Source: Rallus limicola (Eukaryota > Chordata > Aves > Gruiformes > Rallidae). From it: a DNA stretch of 64,000 bases. Below, in pieces: positions 1-12,832 of the stretch. The notes beneath the pieces are model-generated. The model did not search any database, was not told the origin of the DNA, and worked only from the letters and a program-made list of their open reading frames with translations. The translations under genes were made by a program, and so were the position numbers. The stretch is from positions 70,040,783 through 70,104,782 of the forward strand of contig JAKCOZ010000002.1 in assembly GCA_022605955.1 (NCBI GenBank), read 5' to 3'. Each line of letters begins with the position of its first letter. Position 1 is the stretch's first letter.

Positions 1-817
1 GATTTATCACCCAAGCAATTGAACCAATTTGTATGTTTGAATAAATAAATGACAATCAGAGGCAAAAGAATGGTAACTAAAATTAATGTATAGCCTTTGA
101 TTCCAAGTTTTGGATGGTTTTGAGTGATTACTGTTGACTACTTAGGCATGCTGTTATGAGGTGGGAAAGTACTTAACAAGATGGGCTTGGTCAAGGCTGA
201 TGCCAGTCTGCTGATGTACAAGATGTGTTTACACCACAATATAGTCACTCGTGATCTTTTAAATATTCCTGGACTCTTGAATAGCTAGCTACATGAATTT
301 CCTTTTGAAAAGGCCCCTGGCCCTTAAGGGTACTAGATTCTTCTGCTAAAGACATGTTTTGTGCTCTAGCAGGTGGGGTATGCATAAAGAGTAGGAGCAA
401 TCATACAGTAGACTACATAATATGCGTGGTTAAAACTCACCTACTGGTTATCCTTTTGCTAACGTGATGAAGGACACAAATGAGTTGCTCTTGTTGATAC
501 AGAAGCAGAACTGTATTTTACTGCACTGGGATATTGTCACTCAGATTTTGTCTTCCACACATCAAGACTCTACATCAATTTATATACCAATGTTTCAGTT
601 TATTATATTATATGAATAAAGTTCTTTATTCTACTCAAACTTCTGAATACAGAGTTCAGCACTCAGAGAAGTAGATGCACATTATAAGCTTCTACTAATG
701 AAACTAATTATTAACATCTAGCCTGAAACACACTAGTGAATACAGGCATCATTTAGCATTGTAGTTCTGATAATAATCAGAGGATTTTGAGAGAAGGTAT
801 TTTTTACTTGTTTTTAA
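1..817. other. AT-rich non-coding DNA
   Basis: I see no convincing coding region, splice pair or recognisable repeat here. The sequence is AT-rich, with stop codons frequent in every frame. Confidence 0.5.
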
Positions 818-945
818 GGGCAGAAGGGAGCATTAGATCATCTACTCTGACCTTATATGTGATATCTGCCATTGAATCTCAGCCAGTTGATGCCAACAGC
901 TTATTTTGCAAAAAGACATTTAGTCTTCTAGCAAAATGAACAGTT
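818..945 (-). repeat. Ancient CR1/L3-type LINE 3' fragment
   Basis: The stretch with TTAGATCATCTACTCTGACC near 834 resembles the 3' part, in reverse orientation, of old amniote CR1-type LINEs. Similarity fades rightwards and may run to about 1180. It is clearly much older than the CR1 copies in the centre of the window. The family assignment is from memory of the motif, so moderate to low certainty. Confidence 0.4.
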
Positions 946-3815
946 AGACCGTCTCTTTCCCTGACTTTGAATCAGTGCACAAATATCCTTCTTTTTAAAA
1001 ATGCATGTCCTCTTTCTACCTTGACTATGTCTGGCTTCTAGTTAATATGGCTTATTAAAGGCTTTCTTTGCTGGGATAGAAAGACCTTTCATGCCATGTA
1101 TTTGTTCCTCAAGGAAATACTTATGCATTGTGTCAAGTCACCTTTCAATCTTCTTTTTGGCATGCTAAACAGATTAAGTTTTTAAGTCTCTTCCTCTAAG
1201 GCATTTTCTAAGCACTCAGTGATTTTTGGTTCTTTTCTCTGCCTTCTCCAATTTGTCAAATGTGAACAGCAGTAGAATATGTGGTATTCCAACACTGCAG
1301 TGAGCAACATCAACCTGAGAGATTAAGTCCCCATTTCTTTGTTTACAGCCAAGGATCAGATTACACTGAGGTTGCTGTGAATTGGTTTTCTCTAGTAAAT
1401 CCTTCTCAGGATTCCCCTGTCCATGCCCAAGGACCACAACTCTTCTTTATGGATGTATAAACCATTATTTTCTTGAATACCTCCAGCCTGCTATGTGTTC
1501 CAAGTGATTCAGCAAGACTGTTTTGTTATTATCACCAGTCTCCAGTTTTTGTCAGCAGTGTGCCTAAGGACTTCTTTTCTTCTAAAACATTAATAAAAAT
1601 GTTTAACAGTAGCTTACAACTGCTCTCTGCAGAGCCCTGCTAGAAGCATCCCCATTTGATGATTTTATATTAAAATCTGTTTCGTACCTGCTCTAGGTCT
1701 ACTTTATTGAAGATACTTAATTTGTTAGAAAAAAACTGTTGCTGTATGTAAAAAACCTGTTAAAAGACCAAGTTTATTAGATTTACAGTTACCTTTATTC
1801 ACCAAAACTGTAATCTCATCAAAAGCTGAATATAGTCCATGTGGTTATATTATATCCCAAATAATTCAAAAACCCCAAAGATTTTGATGAGTTTTGAAAC
1901 AGCTGTCATTGCCACCTGCCTCAATTTCACTAGGACACTTAGGATTTTATGGTTGTCATCCCAATTTTTTAAATGTGGAGCTTTGGGATAAAAATTGCCT
2001 ATTTTTTGTTTATACTCTCTCATCTACAGTTTCTGAACATAGTAACAACACACAATGCTGCTTTGTTCTTCTTACACTATGCTATGTATTGCAATATTTA
2101 ACACAAAGAATTTCAACAGAGTCAGAAGAAAATAAAAGGGAAAAATCTTACCAAAAACCCAATGTGCAAGTACGTGCCTATATCCCCACAGTTTTTAGTC
2201 AAACATCTGGTAAAAAAGCAGCTGGTTGTAAATCCATATTTTTCACAGTTTTAATGTTAAACATTCAAATAAAAATATACCAAGAGAACACTGGGTTTGC
2301 AAATTGAAACAAGAATGCAAATAGGGAAATAACCAACACATGTAACCCTTATGCATACTATTGTCTCCAGAAGCCTGCCACACTTAGACTGTGTAGCAAG
2401 AAATTGTATATAAAGACTGCAGTCGAGATGCTCTTCTAATATCACGTAAGGAATAAATCAGTAAAGCCACACTGAATGATGCAAGGGTAAACTAAAAGAT
2501 GCGTTCATGTGGATAGTAATACGTACACAGCTGAAGCATGCTGGCTTGCCAATGTGTTATGTGTTATGTGAATAATGTAGTACCTCATAATACCTCAAAA
2601 GAAGTGAGGGTGGCACTTCAGAAAAAACTGTGGCACCAGTGAACTAAAATGCCTGCGGTGCTCCATGTACCTGCAAAGGTGAACTCAGGCTGTGCCACTG
2701 CTGAGAAGTATTTGTCCCACATGACAAATCAGTTGGAGGCATTGTTAGTCCCACAGTACTGGAAAATAGCAAAATCATAATCACCTGGCTAAATAAAGTC
2801 TTGTAAAAATCTGTTACTTCTTTTGAAAGTAGTGCTAACATGAAATACATTGAGATAGTTCTACCAGGAGTCCTCTAACAAGTAGGAGTGGGTGAACTGT
2901 TAATGGCAGATATCTCCAAGACCTTGATTTGGCAGAAAAAAGCAGTTCTGAATAGCATCTAAGAGTGACTGACATGGTAGGGTGCTGGAGATACGGCAAG
3001 GGAGATAGTCCTTGCCTAATCTTATCAAGGAGCAGCACCAGGACACAAGGAACACCACCACCAGAATGCAGACTCCCCTATGCTTTAGATCAAATTGTTA
3101 ACTACAGTTTTGCACACTGGTAATGGACATTGAGTTAATCAGTGTGCTTTGTAGTTGTTGATACTAAAGTTACACTAGGTGGCATAGTATGTCACTCTAG
3201 ACTTCTAAGTGTCACAGAAAGCTAGAATAGCAATTAATCCTCACTGGAAGTTTTCATAACCAACCTCCGTTACGAAAGGAGTGGGTGAAGTGGCTGACCT
3301 TACTGGGGAGTGATGGTAGCCATCAGCTGAACCAGAATTTTACAGTAACTGTAAGTCTGACCTCAGAGGTCTATGGATTAGGAAATCGTGCTAAATTTGC
3401 TGCAAGTAATTTAGCCAGTATCATGCACAGATTACAATCTAATCTAACACAAGTTACTTAAGGTACATTGTCATTTATAGTTAAAAATCCCCAACATGTA
3501 ATTGCTCAGCTTTCTTGTCAGAAAGAAAAAGTATAGGCATAGTAAAAGTAATTTGTAAGTGTATGTGCATCTGAGATATGGTGAGCTTTTTGTATCCAGC
3601 ATTTTAGCATCTAAAAGTGTAGACTTTGTGCAGACGCAGGTACTGTCTGAGTTGTTCCTAGGGGGGAAACCCCCACGAACTCTTCTGTTCCTGCATATAA
3701 ATTTAATTTTTTAATGGTCAGAGTTTTTATTTTGATCTAATTTGAAAGTAAAATAATACTACTCTCTGTGTAAAGAAAAAAAATTTAAGCGTTCAGGTCT
3801 GGTAAACGCTTTAAG
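946..3815. other. AT-rich intergenic or intronic DNA
   Basis: No gene recognised. The longest open stretch (plus strand, about 1894-2307) lacks family motifs and has AT-driven composition, so I treat it as chance. Confidence 0.45.
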
Positions 3816-3820
3816 GTCAG

Positions 3821-4261
3821 TGTGATGGTTTGGCCCTAACTGGAGGTCAGATGCCCACCAAAGTCTGTCTATCACTCCCCTTTTCAGCTGGACTGGGGAG
3901 AAAATGTATATTGAGAGGCTCAGGAGTCGAGATAAGGACAGGGAGAGATCATTCTGCAATAAGCATCATGGGCAAAACAGACTCAGCACAGAATAAAGGA
4001 AAGAAAACGCTAATTTATTACACTGCACTGCACTGCACCCCCAGTGACACCAGAGTCAGTAATGAGAAGTGCAACCACACCTTAAAGCACCTCCCTCCAC
4101 CCCACCCTTCTTAGCTGACTTCACTTTAGTCATGATTTCATTCCCTCCTTCCCCCTCAATTGTGGCATGGGGAGGGGCAGGGACTGGGGGGATGAGGTTT
4201 TCAGTTGGTTCCTCACAAATTGTTTTCCTTAGTTGGGACAGGGCTGTGCAAAACTACAACA
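3821..4261 (-). mobile_element. Solo LTR, ERVL-like, flanked by GTCAG duplications
   Basis: The plus strand reads TGTGATGGTTTGGCCC at the left edge and ends GCAAAACTACAACA. These are reverse complements of the termini of the larger plus-strand LTRs at 22310 and 26201, so this copy lies on the minus strand. The 5 bases before it (3816-3820) and after it (4262-4266) are both GTCAG. A 5-bp target duplication is usual for ERVL-type integrases. At about 441 bp it is shorter than the copy at 7165, so part of the LTR is missing. Confidence 0.85.
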
Positions 4262-4266
4262 GTCAG

Positions 4267-7159
4267 TATTTTACCTTTTCCCACACACTGGCAAGTATGA
4301 GATCAACACTTTTAAAGGTTGTTTCCAAAACTGACAATCCACCTGCGTGTACTGCAGTACATCACTGAGACTTAAGAAGTAATATGTCAAAGTAACTTGT
4401 CAAGAATAGTAAGACCAACCTTTTTGCCTGAGAATCAGTCTGAAGTACCAGCAGAACTCTGAAATTCAAGCAGAAACTAGTCTTTCCAAGGCAACCCACC
4501 TCAAGCAAACGGTTATTGTCTTTTTAACAGTGAAACAAGAAATATGAGCATAGTACAAATACTGGGGAGGTGGAATGATTTTCCAGAACATACAATGGGT
4601 GGCATTATTGACTCCACCTTTCAAGGGGGAAGAAAAAAGGTGGGAGGAGGATGAATTTAAACACTGATTAGACAATAGCATGCAAAATACCCAAAGCTTT
4701 GTTTAAGCTAGGACTATGCGGCAACACATAGGAGACTTCAAAATCTGGAAATATATTAGATTCCTCATTTACCATATGATAAGGGAATTAAAAAGCCAAG
4801 TCTTCAGATCTCTCTTAAGTAACTCTGCTGGTTTTTGTTATTGCCTGATACCATATTCCATGACCACTGTGTTTGAGGGTTATAACTGTAGCAGTTACAC
4901 CACAGTTCAATAGAAATGGGGGATCTAACTATCTGAGGCTTAAACTGTGGTCAGCCTGAAACTGTTTTCCCAGACTCTTAGGAGTCTGTCTAGAAAGCCT
5001 ACAAGATTAAGATGGTTATATACCACAGAACTGTCATAGGACAGGGCGTATAGCTATGAATTCCACAGAAAAATCCACACAATATCTTTTGATTTGAAGA
5101 TTAAGTTTTTAGATTTTAAAGGTAGTGTGACAGTTCACAAATTGCACATACTATTCTTGTGTTTCAGTAGTATTAAACACAGAAATCTGAGTAAAATATT
5201 CAGGCACCCTTGTCTTGAAGGTTAGTTATCTATAGCAACAAAGTAAAGATAGATTGGTAAATGGTACCATGTCCTCCTTAACCTGTCACATGCAGTGTGA
5301 CACCATCACAAATACACTCTTTAGTTTAATGCCAGCATAATAGTGATGGGGCTTCAAGTATGAATGGTTTGAGACTGACTGACACAGAAGTGGAATAGTG
5401 TGCAATATGCCTGTCACAGATATTATGCCAGTGTGATTAAATTGGAAAATGTAATTAATCTATAATACCAAGTAAATTTGTGTGGATAATTGTAATTTAT
5501 ACCTGTCCAAAGACAACCCAGTAGCCTAACAAATAGGGATGGTAAAGGATTTGCCCTTTGCATTGTTTTAAAGGTCTTTGCATGTTGCTGTCAGTGGAGT
5601 ATTTGGTACATAGATTAACTTAAATATCCTTTTGGGATGCTGCTAATTCATCTATGACAGGTATGATTCATTGAAATACCTGTGAAGAGCAAATGTTCTC
5701 AAAAAGCTTAGTTCAGATCATCAGAAACATGTACCTTAAGTTTAATGAACATGTATTGTACAATCAACTTGACTGCTATCTAAAGATGAGATTGGAATGA
5801 AGACCTTCAAATTTTAAAAACTGTAATATTTAAGAGTTTAAATGCCTTTCATTAGGAGCAAAATGAACATCAAGTAAGTATGTTAAATCATTTTTCAGTT
5901 AAAGTCAAAGTAGTTGTTTTTAGATGGACAGAAATCAATACATTTGATGTTTCACATTTATCCTCCATGGTAGTGGCAGGCTGTGATAAATTGTGAGTTT
6001 CGTAAGTTGTTTTTTTTGTTTAATTTTAATTGTTTTAATTAATTTGTTTGTATTTACTCCCAGATTTACCAAAGGCAGATTTCCTAGTCCATCTGCTAGT
6101 TTACGGAGGTTATTTCAATGTTCCACTTGCTAAGGGACTGCAGTTTTGTTGCCTTTTGGGAAAGGACATGAAGTTCACTGCAATTAACTTTCAGATCCCT
6201 TATGTATTGTAACTGTCCTTTTTCTTCTGAAATAGGAATGAGAATGTAATTATTGACAGCTTAAATTTAAAAATCAGGTCAAAGAAATATTTTGATAGAA
6301 AACCAGTGCAGGTGAGAGTATCAGAATTAGGTTTGTTATGCCTGATAATGACCAGGACAGTCTGTTCCAAGCTTCTTATCAGGAAGGTATCTACTACACG
6401 CTCTACAGATCAGAGGTAAAGAAAAGCAAATGCTCCTCCTTATTGAAGCAGAATTTGGAGCTGAAGCATTCAGTTTACAAAAAAACCTTGTTAATGATTT
6501 AGGGTGAGGCCCCCTCTAAACTGCTCAGTCTTCTCAAATTTCCTGTACAGATATATTATACAGTTGAGCATATTAAGCTTGGATGTTTTAAGTGAGATAT
6601 AATTACATTACAGACATACAAAAATAAAACGTGTATGTGAAATAGCAACCAATGCAGTTCTACTATTCTGCAAACAAAATAAACTTTGGGTGCTAGTTCT
6701 AGATTTCAGAACAAATTTTAATCACATTTGTATGATTTCTAGGGTTCCCCATGGCATCATTGTTTTAACATTTTATTTATCTGATCTGTTATTTGCACAA
6801 ACCTTGTAACTTCTTGCCTTTAGTGCTACTCAACTGTATGGTAAAAAAATAACACCCTTCCTTTTGATTGATGGGTTATCCAGGTTTGTGTTGTCCTATG
6901 TGTCTGTGTTACGTTCTGAATATAAGTAGTATCACCAAAGTAGCCAAGATCTGTGACCAACTGTCACGATTTCCAAGGCAGATACATTTTACCTATTTAC
7001 ACTGGGACTCCCATCTAACTCTGTGGCGTATTTAAAGGCAAGGACTCCAACTGTTGTGGATCGAAGACAACATTAATAATAACTGAGCAAACTTATGTAC
7101 CCTCTCCATGGCTGATGCAGCTGTCTGGAATCTGTTTTCAGTTCTTTTAAATAATACAA
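4267..7159. other. AT-rich DNA, no gene seen
   Basis: No coding region, RNA gene or recognisable repeat. It contains T-rich low-complexity sequence near 6009-6050. Confidence 0.45.
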
Positions 7160-7164
7160 GAACC

Positions 7165-7925
7165 TGTGGTGGTTTAGGCCCGGCTAGAGGCCAGCTGCCC
7201 ACCAAAGTCATCCTTTTCAGTTGGCCAGGCGAGAAAATATATACTGAGAGGCTGAGGAGTCAAGATAAGGACAGGAAGACATGATTCCGCAATCAGTGTC
7301 ATGGGCAAAACAGGCTCAACACAGAATAAAGGAAAGAAAACTCTCTAATTTATTATACTGTACTGCACCCTCAGTGACACCAAAGTAAGATAATGAGAAG
7401 TGCGACCAGATCTTAAAGCACCTCCCCCTACCCCTCCCTTCTTAGCAGACTTCACTTTAGTCATGATTTTGCTCCCTTCTTCCCCCCCACTGTAGCTCTG
7501 GGACGGTCAGGGAATAGGGGAATGGTGTTCTCGGTCAGTTCCTTCCAAGTTGGTTTCCTTCTTGGCCGGGGGGAGGCGGCATTCATTCCACACACCCACC
7601 CCCTGCTGCACCGTAGGGTCCCACCCACGGGACCAGTGTTCACTTAAGGGTATGCTTAGGTGAAAGCATGTTAATTATCTAACTTGAGAACTTTATAACC
7701 TTGAGAGATTATTTATAATTGAAACGTTGCTTTTTGCCAGCTGCTTGCATTGCAATTGCCAATTGGCATGGCCTTGGTCAGCAGCAACTCTGGCCTTGAA
7801 TCAGCCAATGTTTACTCTCTGGGGCCTGCAGAGAGCTTCTAGCCGCTTCTTACAGCGGCCATTTTTGCACACGCACACACCCCGCCCCGTTCTCTACCAG
7901 TACCCAGCTACACAAAACTGCAACA
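7165..7925 (-). mobile_element. Solo LTR, ERVL-like, flanked by GAACC duplications
   Basis: The left edge is TGTGGTGGTTTAGGCC and the right edge is CACAAAACTGCAACA, giving TG..CA ends. GAACC occurs at both 7160-7164 and 7926-7930, a perfect 5-bp target duplication. The body matches the copy at 3821 and the reverse complement of the LTRs at 22310-23504 and 26201-27358, including the R-region polyadenylation area (reverse complement of AATAAA near 7345). No internal retroviral sequence lies next to it, so it is a solo LTR left by LTR-LTR recombination. Confidence 0.88.
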
Positions 7926-8074
7926 GAACCACATCATCCTTTGTCCCACCCTGGTGAGCTCTCGCTGTGCAGGCGGCTGTCTGTCTACACCTTCCTGAAC
8001 ATTACAAAGCACACCCTGACACCTCCCTGCTAAACACCACACACATTCACATCTCTACAAGAGCCTCCATCTCA

Positions 8075-8165
8075 TGCTTTACTGCTTTTTCTCTTGCTTT
8101 CAAGGGCTTCCCTCCAACAAGCATAACAGTGTCTCCTTTCCAGGGCTGCTCTTCATTTCCCACAT
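8075..8165 (-). mobile_element. Short ERVK-like gag scrap
   Basis: About 90 bases (around TTTTCTCTTGCTTTCAAGGG) match 17605-17695 closely by eye. That second copy lies upstream of capsid-end and zinc-knuckle sequence of a minus-strand gag fragment. This piece has no usable frame of its own. Confidence 0.5.
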
Positions 8166-8169
8166 AAGT

Positions 8170-11100
8170 CTGGATGAGAGCATGCTTGAAGCTCAACTGT
8201 TGAATAATGTGAGTGAGGTTTTGAAATTCACTTAAAGCACCTTGCTTTACTTTGGGTTTGCACCCAGTTTGGATGCAAGGCAGGTTTGGTGTGAAGTGTA
8301 TGGGCAGGCCTGTGCTTAGAAATGCAGTGCAATATATCCATCATTACTACAGTTCAGTAGTTTTACCCTGTATATTTTACTTCAGGGTTATTTTTTGTTC
8401 TCATCTCCATTTTTATGTTATAGTTTTTGTTCATAATGACAAACTGTTAAGCTCTTCTGAAAGTTAATCCCCTGTTAGCTTTGTAGCTTCTATGCTAATC
8501 TCTTGTTAGCTTTGCTGCTTGTATTCCTGGAGCTGATTTGCATTCCCTAATCCAGAGCAGAATCTCTTTGCTCTGAGTATTTAGTTTTGTATTGATATCT
8601 ATTTTTTACATTATTAGTGGAAAGATCCTCCTGATAGAGCTTAACACAAACTGAAGATATTTTATATAAGATGATGCTTAAATGGCTTTTAAACCAACTA
8701 CAATTCTTTTCCTGATTTATCTTTTCATCTGGGAACAGATAAACCATATGTTTACAAATTTTAAAATTAATGCTCAGCACAGTATTTCTCAGAAGCTTGC
8801 TTTAATGCTTGTGAAAGGAATGCACCAAAATTATGGGGATTCCTCAACCTGATTTTTTGCAGTTCTAGACATAAAACTGTAAAGTAAGTAAGGCTAGACT
8901 TCTGGGAATCTTCCTTTCCCTCTGATCCTCTGGAGTCACCGATCTGCTGCCTTCATTGTATCGTGGCCTTTCATGACCCAGAAGGACTGTCACCACTGCA
9001 GGTGTCCACTCAGATGATTTGGTTTGCAAACGAACTTGTACAAACAAAAGCAGGTAAACCTTGTGTAGCTAAAACAGGAGTGTTCACAGATGCCATCTCC
9101 TTTCCTTCCTTCCCCAGTGACTTCAACAACAGGAGCTCTGTTGTACTGGAAACACCACAAGTACTATATTAACCTTAAAAGCCAGATAAAAAAAAAAATT
9201 TCCAAAGACTATTTTCTTTCTGAGAATTCTAGCAACATAATGCCCAGTCATTATCTACTCCACAACTCAAATGACATACACTCTTATCACGATACATTTA
9301 GCATGGGCCCATGGAACATAAGAATGGCCATACTTGGAGCAGGTAGGCTGGTATATGACCTTAAGCAGTGAGCAGTAGTATATGTCCAAGGAAAAGTCTA
9401 AACATGGGCTACAAATTATATTTCTGATTTCTTTTGAGATTGCCATATTCTAATTTTAGGTATTATGGTCATTATCTGCTTGCAGACAAAGCAGCCCAGT
9501 CCGTGCAATGAAGTTGTTTCATGTCTTTGATCATTCTGGTGGTCTTTCTGCTAAAACTTTTTAAGCTCCATTCTGTCCTTTTTGGGCAGCTCTTCAGTAC
9601 TGTACTTTCCATTTCTAGTTTAGTACAGACTACAAAATGGTCAGAGAACCAATTTTCTGTAAAGCTGTTGTACTCAAATGTAACAAATCTCCATTATTCG
9701 CATGTTCTCAGTTGTACCTATATTGCAGATTTACCAATTTTTAACACAGCATTGCTGCTTAGTCACATCTAATTTCTAACAAGTGCTATTAAACAGTCAT
9801 TATTTCCATTTTCAAATTTATGTAATGATTATCAGCTACATATTATAAAAACATACATTTAAATAAATGCAGAGAAGATAGTACTTTGTCTGCCAAAAGG
9901 GGTATTTACATTAGTTTGAAACCTCTGACGTAAATAAATGCATTAAGACTAAGTGAACTTCACTTAGTTGTTACTTACATTCAAAGGTATCTTCATGGGC
10001 AAGTTTAAGTTTGTGTCAGGCAGAAGGCTGTGGCACAGGACACAAGGTTGAAGAGGTTAGATTGGTCACCAGGACTGGAAATGACTATAAGCCTTTAAAG
10101 TATTTTATATGCAATAGAAATCTTACTGAGTACAGTAACAACCCCGATCATCAGTATCTTTATGAAGACAAACTTGGGTGCATGCCCTGCCCCAGCTCTG
10201 GCAGACTGGATGAATTTTCTTGGGAGTTACGTGGCATCAGAGTCTGCTAACTAGAAATTAAACCAATTAAACCAATCACACATGTCGTGTTTTACTCTAC
10301 TGTATCTGTTTCCAATAAACTTACTTAGCTTTTACATCAGAGAATTCCAGATAATTCTATGTGCTTTCAGAGGAGCCACCAAGTTACAGGAATTTCATTG
10401 CCTAGGCAAAGACAGGTCTTAATGGTGAGGCTAGTCTATCCTCATGTGCCCAGCACAAGGCCAGATACCCCTCACTGTTTCTCAAGGCTTCAGAGGCCAA
10501 ATGGAAGCTGGTATTACAGAGAACTACTTAGAAACAAGTACCTTTCAAGAGAAACTATTAGCTGAAGTCTCCTTGAACTGCAGCAGAACAGTGAAGTTGG
10601 TGGTGGAGTATTTGACAGGCTACTTGAAGAAAATAACAACTTAGGGCATGACCTAACATGAAGTTCATTATGTTCAAGCACTAGGTGAACTACTACATTG
10701 AAAAGGCAGCCAGGATTCTCCTTGATGCCCATTCTACAAGGAAAATAACAGAATGGGTAGTACTGACAGATCACTGTGGGTTTTTTCCTTTTTATTATGC
10801 TTCATTATTTTGTTTCTCCCATGATGCTTCAGTTTTCATGGTTAGTTATCTCATTAATATATATTTTTACAGCTAACCATAATTCCTCAATGTTCAGTTT
10901 TATCTGTGGTTGCATTCACAGTGGTATGTGCTGACCTCTCAGATGTAAACTGGAAGTTGCAATTAGTTAGGCTAGGACAGTAACAATGGTAGTGGAAGAG
11001 GCCGTAATACTTCCAAGTTGTGACTCTTCATAAATTAAATGGTAAGTGGCACTGGCAGAACAGTGTTATTCTCTATGGAACGTACAGTCTGAACAAACCT

Positions 11101-11800
11101 TTCCTCCATCACACTCATCCACAAGAAAGGAAGGCTTTTTTCCACACAACTACAAGAATCACACTCATACATTCATTTTTGCCCTCACTGTCACAATTCC
11201 TGAATGTGATGTATCAATGCTATATGCTAATGTTATGGGGATTTATTGGGGTTGCGTTGTTTTAAAACTTTCTTGCATTAACTGCAGGGTGGATATAAAC
11301 CCAGCAGTATCCTCCAACATGACAGATGGTTAAGAAAGCTCCTCCAGGCCAGCAGTGCACTAAGACCCTAAGGAACACATTGCTCAGCAGCCATGAAGCC
11401 AAATTAGCTCAGGTGTCCTCACACCACTTGTGTCATTCTGCTTATATGTAAAGCACACAAAAGTACTATTCAGATGTTAGACCCTTGCAGTGTAGGTACT
11501 ATCTTACTATATAATTTTAACATGGCTACGACAAGTGGTTTTTAAAAAGAAAAATAATGAAAATATTGATAAAACCCCGACTCAATAAACTGGAGCTAAT
11601 AAGAGTATAGTAACAAAAAAAGATTAGATATTGGACTAATAAACATATTATTGAAGGAGAATATAATTTGTAGTGTTTAGATTATTTAGACTACTTTAGT
11701 TGATAAATATTTTTCAAGGTGTATAGAGATATGCTCATCTGCTAACATAAGATTCATTGCTCATCATGTAATTATTTAAAGAATCATGAAGGACAGTAGA
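8170..11800. other. AT-rich DNA, no gene seen
   Basis: No supported gene. Open stretches near 10011-10250 and 10359-10774 are short, lack motifs and do not join through splice sites I can defend. Confidence 0.4.
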
Positions 11801-11802
11801 TT

Positions 11803-12193
11803 GTGAGAAGCAGCCATAAAGTCATCGCAGCTGCCTGTATGACCAGAAGTATGGTCTCTGAGACCACAGATTACCATGGTCTCCACCAGGCAGAAGGATT
11901 CCCTATTAAGAGTGTGACAACCCAGACTGAGGGCCTGCCCAGGAGTGAGCCTGTGCAAGTCTCTGGCTGCAGGGAGTGCTGGAGCCTGACCAGTAGTGAG
12001 GCGCTGTGACCCAAAGGTCCGTTCTCTCTGCTGAGGTGGCCCAGTTCCCCCCGGCGCTGCCGCTTCCCAAGCGGCGGCAGCTCCTTAAAGCGGCCGCTCC
12101 GAGGGGTGACTGCTGGTCAGAGCGCGGCCCCGCCCCGCGCGCCGCCCGGGGCTTCCCGCCAAAATCAACGGCTGGCCGTTTTTGTCAGATTTT
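11803..12193 (+). repeat. CpG-rich cassette, copy 1 (CR1 5'-UTR-like plus GC-rich part)
   Basis: The left part (11850-11995) resembles the 5' end of the large CR1 at 17820-18040, including GTCTCTGAGACCACAGATTA and CAAGTCTCTGGCTGCAGGGA. The right part (12000-12193) is very GC- and CpG-rich, with a hairpin-forming segment at 12057-12080 and a TTAAAG box. The whole unit recurs almost base for base at 16852-17231. The two copies diverge in what follows: an SUN-exon fragment here, gag at the other copy. The CpG content could mark a promoter, but no transcript start is visible. Confidence 0.7.
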
Positions 12194-12194
12194 T

Positions 12195-12265
12195 TATCCG
12201 GATCAGCACTGGCTCGGCAGTGGCCAGTGGTGATGCGAGGCTGCAACCAAAAAAGCCAGGGCCCT
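12195..12265 (-). pseudogene. Fragment of SUN-domain exon start, third copy
   Basis: The sequence from about 12195 to 12265 (CAGTGGCCAGTGGTGAT, then GGCTGCAACCAAAAAAGCC) repeats the splice-acceptor end of the SUN exon found at 12773 and 15265. Only the intron end and the first few exon codons are present. It is a truncated duplicate. Confidence 0.5.
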
Positions 12266-12300
12266 CAGCAGCCCTCAGCAGATGAAGAAAGCATTCTTTC

Positions 12301-12341
12301 CCTAGACTCTGAACCTCTGCTCCAGGAAGGTCTGACCCCGC
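12301..12341 (-). pseudogene. Exon-like 41-bp segment, copy with lost donor
   Basis: On the minus strand this matches the segment at 16397-16437, with the same TTTGTCTTGCAG acceptor. The donor reads GAAAGA here, against GTAAGA in the other copy, so splicing would fail. The product is not recognised. Confidence 0.35.
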
Positions 12342-12605
12342 CTGCAAGACAAAGGCAGGGTTGGACTCCTCAAGTAGCAGGTTTGCTGCCAGAGTTGACA
12401 GAGAGGCACTCCACTGGGCCAAGCATGAGGAGCACGGCCAGGGCTTCCCAAAGGAGACTGTCCTCGGGAGAGCTGGCAGAATTCCCTGCTGCTTGGGAGT
12501 CACTTTGGACCCCAACACCAAGGTGTGGCCACGGCTTAACCATGGGGCTAGCCCACCCCACCTCCCCATACCCCCTGCCTTGATTAGCACAAGGCACAGA
12601 CCTAC

Positions 12606-12773
12606 AGACACAGTAAATTCTTTGGGTGCGCTGCTGTGTCCCCCAGAAGACCAGGCTGCCTTGCAGACTAGCCAGCTGGTGAAAGCCATTGGCCTGATTG
12701 GCTCTGGCAGCCAGATGACCACGTGGCCCTGAGATCCTGGAACGGCTCAGCAGTGGCCAGTGGTGATCCGGGG
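12606..12773 (-). pseudogene. SUN-domain exon, duplicated copy
   Basis: Minus-strand duplicate of the exon at 15099-15265. It reads SQGHVVIWLPEPIRP, then AAWSSGGHSSAPKEF: the middle of a SUN domain, where family members have a G-S-Q-G turn, a beta strand and an S-A-P-K-(D/E)-F motif. The acceptor is TTTTTTGGTTGCAG and the donor is GTAGGT, so both splice sites are plausible. Within the exon, the frame carrying the conserved end lacks one base relative to the upstream frame, exactly as in the 15-kb copy. No SUN exon 2 or complete terminal exon follows at the expected distance, so this copy looks non-functional. Confidence 0.65.
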
Positions 12774-12832
12774 CTGCAACCAAAAAAGCCAGGGCCCTCA
12801 GCAGCCAGGCAGCCAGAGTCAGCAGGGCTGCC

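Noticed and set aside
1894..2307. 137-codon plus-strand open frame
   Set aside because: AT-rich, with no motif and no promoter. The length is within chance for a 64-kb window.
10011..10250. 79-codon cysteine-containing open frame
   Set aside because: Its six scattered cysteines briefly suggested a small secreted protein, but there is no signal peptide, no splice context and no recognised spacing.
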